Shown here in pieces: positions 58,728 through 64,000 of a stretch of 64,000 nt of DNA. Position 1 is the stretch's first letter. The number at the start of each line of letters is the position of its first letter. The notes under the pieces were generated by a model that was not told the origin of the DNA, ran no database searches, and saw only the letters and a list, made by a program, of their open reading frames with translations. Source of the stretch: Valencia hispanica (taxonomy: Eukaryota > Chordata > Actinopteri > Cyprinodontiformes > Valenciidae); the NCBI GenBank assembly GCA_963556495.2, contig OY747722.1, positions 20,200,001 through 20,264,000 of the forward strand. The letters run 5' to 3'. The position numbers were made by a program, and so were the translations under genes.

Positions 58728-59880
58728 CCAGCCATCCATTTTCTTCCGCTTATCCGGGGTCGGGTCACGGGGGCAGCAGGATAAGCAAGGACACCTAGAC
58801 TTTCCTCTCCCCAGCCACTTGTTCCAGCTCCTCGGGAGGAATCCCAAGGCGCTCCCAGGCCAGCCGAGAAACATAGTCCCTCCAGCGTGTCCTGGGCCTT
58901 CCCCTGGGCCTCCTCCCGGTGGGACGTGCCCGAAACACCTCACCAGGGAGGCGTCCAGGAGGCATCCTGACTAGATGCCCGAGCCACCTCAACTGACTCC
59001 TCTCGATGTGGAGGAGCAGCAGCTCTACTCTGAGCCCCCTCCGGATGACTGAGCTTCTCACCCTATCTCTAAGGGAGAGCCCAGACACTCTACGGAGGAA
59101 ACTCATTTCAGCCGCTTGTATCCGTGATCTTGTTCTTTCGGTCACCACCCAGAGTTCGTGACCATAGATGAGGGTAGGAATGTAGATCGACCGGTAAATC
59201 GAGAGTTTCGCCTTTCGCCTCAGCTCTCTCTTCACCACGACAGACCGGTACAGCGTCCGCATAACTGCAGATGCCCTACCAATCCGTCCATTGATCTCCC
59301 GCTCCATTTTTCCCTCATTCGTGAACAAGACCCCCAGATACTTAAACTCCTCCACTTGGGGAAGGACCCCATCCCCGACCTGGAGAAGGCACCCCACCCT
59401 TTTCCGGCTCAAGACCATGGCCTTGGATTTGGAGGTGCTGATTCTCATCCCAGCCGCTTCACACTCGGCTGCGAACCGCTCCAGCAAAAGCCGTAGATCA
59501 CGTTCCGATGAAGACAGCAGGACCACGTCATCTGCAAAAACTAGAGACTCGATCCTGAGGCCACCAAAAACGGATCCCCTCAACACCTTCGCTGCACCTA
59601 GAAATCCTGTCCATAAAAGTTATGAACAGGATTGGTGACAAAGGGCAACCTTGGCAGAGTCCAACTCTTACCAGAAACAAGCCCTAACTCTGGCACCGGT
59701 CGTACAGGGACCTAACAGCCCATATCAAGGGGCCTGGTACCCCATACTCCCGGAGCACCACCCACAGGGCCCCCCGAGAGACACGGTCGAACGCCTTCTC
59801 CAAGACCACAAAACACATGTAGACCGGTTGGGCGAACTCCCACGCACCCTCCAGGACCAGCATATCTATGGTACATAATT
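58728..59880 (-). mobile_element. Rex3 retrotransposon (RTE-clade LINE), 5'-truncated
   Basis: On the minus strand, from right to left: VLEKAFDRVSRGALW (RT motif A region, about 59800), REYGVPGPLIWAVRSLYDRC, VGLCQGCPLSPILFITFMDR (motif B), then the frame 59586-58795 with LVFADDVVLLSS (YADD-type motif C). VEEFKYLGVLFTNEG, IRRGLRVELLLLHIERSQLR and RGRPRTRWRDYVSRLAWERL follow. GGTGACAAAGGGCAACC at 59635-59651 matches the site of the standard Rex3 PCR primer, from memory. The 3' end is near 58728 (CCATCCATTTTCTTCC). The endonuclease and early RT are missing, and a break separates the parts at about 59590-59700. Confidence 0.9.
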
Positions 59881-59894
59881 TGCAAGATAAATCC

Positions 59895-60085
59895 ATTATC
59901 CATACCCGTCTATCCTCTGCAGGGTTGCGAGTTGCTGGTGCCTACCTCAAGCATTCATCGGGTGAGAAGCGGGGTACATAGAGAGACACAAGACAAACAA
60001 CCATGCATGTGCACACTCACACCTAAGGGCAATTTAGAAAGACCAGTTAAGCTAACAGTCATGTTTTTGGACTGTGGGAGGATGC
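59895..60085 (-). mobile_element. tRNA-derived SINE, 3' and middle part
   Basis: CCATTATCCATACCCGTCTA, AGGGTTGCGAGTTGCTGGTG, GAGAAGCGGGGTACATAG, CTAAGGGCAATTTAGAAAGA and CAGTCATGTTTTTGGACTGT follow the reverse complement of a common fish SINE. Its head with the A and B boxes is lacking here, in contrast to 25531-25806. It abuts the truncated end of Rex3. Confidence 0.68.
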
Positions 60086-60099
60086 TTTAATTTAAAATT

Positions 60100-60870
60100 A
60101 TGTGAGGGACCGACACAAAGTATAACATAATTATGAAGTTGAAAGAAAAAAGTAAATTATTTAATATTCATCCCCCTTTATGCTTATGCCCCAGAATAAA
60201 ATCCAGTGCAACCAATTGCAATTAGAAGTCACCTAATTAGGAAATGAAACCTGTGTGTAAGCTATTTTAGTAGAAATACAGATTTACTGTGAAGATCTCA
60301 AGGCATTAATCAGAGAAGCAGGAAGGTGTCTTGTTATAACTTTGGAGGAGCTGCAGAGATGTCTTGAAAGAGTGTTCAAAACCTTCGAAGTCTTCCAGAC
60401 TTAGTCATATTACAATCACAAATTTCAGTGCATTCTATTGCCAGTTGCAGTGTTTTTTTTAGCTCATTGTAAATCAAGAGGATGTGCAGAGACACAGCTC
60501 AGGTGTGGAAATCTGTGTACAGTGCAACTGTTCAGATTAAAATTAAAGTTTCTTGCCTACAAAAGTTACACTGAGCTTGAATACATCATCCACACTTTAA
60601 ACATGCTGATGGTAGCATCATACTTTCAGGGGTAGTTTTACTCAGCTCAGTCAGGGAAACAGGTAAGAGTTAATGGGAAGATGGATGGAGCTAAATATAA
60701 GGTGATGCTGAAAGAAAAGGATATAAAGCTAGAGTGGAGGTTCACCTTCCATTAAGGGAAGATAGTAGGTCACAGACAACCTCTACAGAAATACATGGAG
60801 GTTTATGATTTTAATGTGACAAAATGTGAACAACTCTAATGCGTATGGATACTTATGTGCTTGAAAATAC
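60100..60870 (+). pseudogene. Tc1-like transposon fossil, both UTRs and transposase traces
   Basis: The 5' UTR reads GACCGACACAAAGTATAACA and AATCCAGTGCAACCAATTGC (60200-60219). Coding traces are GAGGAGCTGCAGAGATG (60343-60359), GGAAGATGGATGGAGC (60677-60692) and GAGGTTCACCTTCC (60736s). The right end is AATGTGACAAAATGTGAACA near 60814. It is the same family as 9190-9930 and 11178-11410, heavily mutated. Confidence 0.8.
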
Positions 60871-61854
60871 TTTAAAAACCATGTTACAATAAGAGACCCA
60901 TATCTGATTTTCTACTATTCCTGCTAATGACCATAATGAGTCATCATTATATTAGATGCACTTTGGACTTCGCTGAAATTGGGGTCATATTAAAGGTCAA
61001 GCGTCATGCTATTATGGAGCCCAGCTGGTAATTTCAACAAGGCTTTCCTCTAAACCTAACAGAAACTTAAGGACATGTGGAAAGACTTTTAAAAACATGG
61101 TCAGAAACATGTAGAACACTAGATGTAGCTTCTATCCAGCTCTGTATAATGTTGAAACAGGTTAAGCAGACAATCTCATTGATCCTGATGCTAGTAGGAA
61201 CACAGTAAATCAAACAAATCATAAACTTCTCCCTCTTTGGTTTCCATTATTGTTATTTGCATTAAAAGTACAGTAATGTATCACTGCCTGACCTTATTAA
61301 CCTGAAGCCCTTGCTCTCTGACCTTTAACCTTCTTTTGATGTTGTCTCACATTGGGGTCACGACCTTCATTTACAATTGTCACTAGTCTAACCTTTAGCA
61401 CAAAATTAAAGGTTTTTGCTGCTCATCACAGGAGGTAGAACAAAGCCTAACTTGTTTTAAGCTGCATATGTTTAGCATTTCTCAGTCTTATTATTCAAAT
61501 AGACCTCTTCGCTTTTATTTTCCCCCTATCTGAATGAACGGATAGGAATGTTGTAAATCAAAAAGCTGTCTTCTGTAATTTTCTGAAAAGTAAGGAAATA
61601 GCTTCTGAAATAGCACCTGACAAAAAGGGGAGTCAGAATTCGATGGGTAACTTCACAAAGAGGTTAATGGCTTCTTGAGGCAACAGATTGAACCTGTCTG
61701 CTTCTTCAGAGTGACTTTGCTCATGTTTGATCACACACAAAGAACAGCAAAAAGAATAATGTGATGCCACAAGAACACCATCAAGGACCACACTGAAATG
61801 ATGTTGAATACTCATGAAATCTCATATTTACATATGACTGCATTAATTTTACCT
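60871..61854. other. Unassigned sequence
   Basis: No gene or element recognised. Confidence 0.5.
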
Positions 61855-62075
61855 TCCACCTTTACAAGCCCTGCATGATGCTGCAAACATTATGCTTTAC
61901 AGTGGGGATTGTGTGTTGGTGCTGATGTGGAGTGTTTGGTGTCCGCCAAACATAGCGTCTTATCTGATGGCCAAAAAGCTCCATTTTGGTCTCAGGGCAA
62001 ATAGCGTTCGTCCATTTGACCATGGAGACTCGAATTGAGCACTGATATGAGTTTTCTTTAACAGTGGCTTACCAA
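61855..62075 (-). pseudogene. Tc1-like transposase fossil, central part
   Basis: GCTTTACAGTGGGGATTGTG, GCTGATGTGGAGTGTTTGGT, CCGCCAAACATAGCGTC and AAGCTCCATTTTGGTCTCAG are the reverse complement of the SDETKMELFG...RRYVWRTPNT...HTIPTVKH block of a fish Tc1 family. Confidence 0.78.
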
Positions 62076-62164
62076 ATATAGTAAAAGGGGTATCAATTAA
62101 AAAAAAGCTTCCTGTTCTAGTGAGTTGGGATACTTTGACCCCCAAACAATTGCCAACACACAGA

Positions 62165-62800
62165 ATGATGCATTTAACAATCTTTATTAAGAATCATTTC
62201 ATGAGCTCAAGTCATTGGATCCCAGAAAACCGTTGCAGATCTGAAGCAGGGAGCAGTGAGTGAGTGACTGAGGTTAGTACAATGTTTTTTTTTAGAATAG
62301 GATAAACCAACACAAAATCACATCTGCAAGGTTATTGTTATTACAGGGGAGACATGGTCAAAGAAATGGTCCAGGTTTGGTGACGTGGCCTGCACTGATT
62401 GACAGGTTTAACAATCCGCCAGGCAGAGCAGAGTCAAAAGTCAAGCAAGAGTCAAAACCATTAGATCAGACTCCAAAAAATAACCAGGCAGGAAGAGATA
62501 AAGAGTAGGGGTTTAGATGGCAGAAAAAAAAGGCTGTTAAGCTCTCAGTAACTTGGCTTGGCTTGAAGAGGCAAGATTTCTGCAGATAGCTTCTGATAAT
62601 TTGGCACTAGTGCTATGGCTGGGAGAGGCTTATATCCTGAAGAGCACAAATTGAGAAAATTAGACTAGCACAGGTGAGCAAGGTTAAGAGATTGTGCAGT
62701 CAAGGGTAAGGAGTGCAATGAGAAATGAAAAACCATTCAAAGAAACAATCAAGGCATGTCGTGAACAGTTCTGAAACATGAATCATGACATTATCTGTTT
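62165..62800. repeat. Probable dispersed LTR-like repeat
   Basis: Purine-rich text with repeated GGCAGGAAG, CAAGCAAGAGTCAAAAC and GTGAGCAAGGTTAAG phrases and an ending ...TGAAACATGAATCATGACA, a style usual in the outer parts of fish LTR elements. No matching second end was identified. It separates the Tc1 remains at 61855-62075 and 62830-63050. Confidence 0.35.
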
Positions 62801-62829
62801 TTTATTTTCATTTTTATTAACAAATAGCA

Positions 62830-63050
62830 CAAAAAGGTGAACACCGTCTTAATCTGGAAGCATCTTTGTTGGGATTACAGCTCCCAATTCCTTCCTTGAA
62901 TAGCTGACAAGCATTTTTTTCTCATGTTTCCACTGTTTTCTTACCTTTTGTGATGAGTCCCAAGTCTTTGAGATTGGAATGACTCATTGTCATAACTAAA
63001 ATATTCAGATCCCTCCACAGATTGGGACTCTAGCTGGGGCTCCAAAAAAT
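62830..63050 (-). pseudogene. Tc1-like transposase fossil, C-terminal part
   Basis: GGATTACAGCTCCCAATTCC and CAGATCCCTCCACAGATTGG (63009-63028) are the reverse complement of a transposase C-terminus: the AVIP and NPIENLWRDLK regions. Mutated, without ends. Confidence 0.55.
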
Positions 63051-63427
63051 GTATATTGCTTACAGTCAGAAACCTGTTGGTCAACTTAAAAGATTACTCT
63101 CAACATAAATCTACCAGGCGTATGCATAATTTACCAATTGTGAAATTGTAGATTTACAATATGTGAAAATGTATCTTCACCTGATGGAAAACGATATATA
63201 ATGTCGAACAGATTTTAACAAAAGAGTTAAAAAATCAAAATCAAATTGTACTGGCAATTTGTTCAAAAATATGAATTTTACTGATGACACACAAAGTACT
63301 AAAGGGACACAGATGGCTCTAATAAGTTAAAAAGGCATATGAAAGACTTGCTTTAAAAAAAAAGATAATTGCTCCCAGAATACAAAAGCTATTTTGCCTT
63401 AACAGAACCATCATCACAACTTCTGAA

Positions 63428-63471
<44 letters not shown>

Positions 63472-63739
63472 ATGCCTGGATCCTTCCTTTATTTTTCTGT
63501 AATAAGAGACAGGACTAAATTTGTTTGTGTCATCACCATTCATATTAGCTCAATAGCTTCATGAAAATGCATTGTTACGCTTAACCCAACAATTATTGGC
63601 AGCCCTGAAAAAGGAGTAGAAAGAAATAGGAACGATTATTACTGAATTGTACTCTCACCCTGAAAACCTTCAATAAATCAAATATGTATTCAGCACAGAG
63701 AATAATCCTTTGTTTTTGGCTGTTTTTCCCACAAAATCA
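63051..63739. repeat. Unassigned sequence with (AAAT)n microsatellite
   Basis: 63427-63472 is an uninterrupted AAAT array. The rest is AT-rich with no feature recognised. Confidence 0.7.
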
Positions 63740-63905
63740 CAGATGACAGATATTTGCACCTTTGCTGTCAGTACTTAAGCAACTCCCATTTGTCAATAGG
63801 GCAGCAAATAATTTCTGGAGCTCAAAGCTGAAGCATGAAGAGAGAGGGGCTTTAGACCATTCCTCTTTGCAAAATCTCTACAGATGAGTTGGAATATTAT
63901 ACTGT
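63740..63905 (-). pseudogene. Tc1-like transposase fossil, C-terminal edge
   Basis: TTTGCACCTTTGCTGTCAG and TTTAGACCATTCCTCTTTGC then AAAATCTCTACAGATGAG (63852-63890) match the reverse complement of the end of a fish Tc1-like coding region (the ...LERFCKEEW part). The rest would lie to the right. Confidence 0.5.
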
Positions 63906-64000
63906 TTAAAGAACAAATGATGAGCCATTTTTTAGAATTTTATTTAAAATGTCCTTGTATTTTGAAAAGTTCATGATGGCACAGTCTAAAAAAATGCCTT

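Noticed and set aside
35641..64000. Search for the long-isoform pdzrn4 exons (RING, TRAF fingers, first half of PDZ1)
   Set aside because: No LGFNIIGG-type or RING Cys/His pattern was seen on the minus strand; probably beyond the right edge.
1..64000. CRISPR array, tRNA or rRNA genes, bacterial-type operons
   Set aside because: No regular spacer-repeat structure and no intact RNA gene. The only tRNA-like sequence is the degenerate SINE head at 25531-25806.

Overview
This window is vertebrate, and almost certainly teleost fish, nuclear DNA. It is AT-rich, intron-dominated sequence carrying fish-typical mobile elements: a Rex3 (RTE-clade) LINE, L2/CR1-type LINEs, many Tc1-like transposon remains, TTAA-target (piggyBac-like) elements, tRNA-derived SINE pieces, and long (AT)n and (ATGT)n microsatellites. 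Nothing bacterial or viral was seen.

The only host gene I can support lies on the minus strand: three coding exons of a pdzrn4-type gene (PDZ-domain RING-finger protein 4, LNX/PDZRN family). From 5' to 3' on the minus strand these are an alternative short-isoform first exon (35448-35516) under a small CpG-rich promoter, then after a 31 kb intron the exon that completes PDZ1 (4120-4385), then after a 585 bp intron a 97-nt linker exon (3438-3534). The exon phases fit exactly. Exons for PDZ2 and the long C-terminal tail must lie left of position 1. The RING/TRAF exons and the first half of PDZ1 used by the long isoform were not found and probably lie right of 64000, so most of the window would be intron of the long transcript.

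Layout: 1-1740, minus-strand LINE running off the left edge; 1743-1938, tetranucleotide array; 1941-2229, Tc1 miniature element; 2240-2690, Tc1 fossil; 2804-3295, TTAA-flanked MITE; 3438-4385, pdzrn4 exons; 4386-19030, intron with scattered Tc1 and LINE pieces; 19030-25530, a near full-length L2-type LINE (one-stop ORF1, broken ORF2) containing a 1.63 kb Tc1-like transposon and a second small insertion; 25531-26130, SINE, L2 and Tc1 scraps; 26131-35447, intron; 35448-35640, short-isoform first exon and promoter; 35641-42122, intron or upstream sequence with Tc1 and LINE ends; 42123-43294, 1.17 kb TTAA-flanked element with an apparent nested hAT-like piece; 49222-49795, solo LTR; 50190-51792, LINE piece, hAT-like end and a nested piggyBac derivative; 56280-57205, GC-rich unassigned repeat and promoter-like segment; 58728-60085, Rex3 LINE plus SINE piece; 60100-64000, more Tc1 fossils and a probable LTR-like repeat.

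The most interesting biology is the short pdzrn4 isoform. Its first exon starts MGCNLC, which fits an N-myristoylation/palmitoylation signal, and it replaces the RING/TRAF half of the protein. The rest is a well-layered record of transposon nesting, internal deletion, and template-switch mutations in hairpins.
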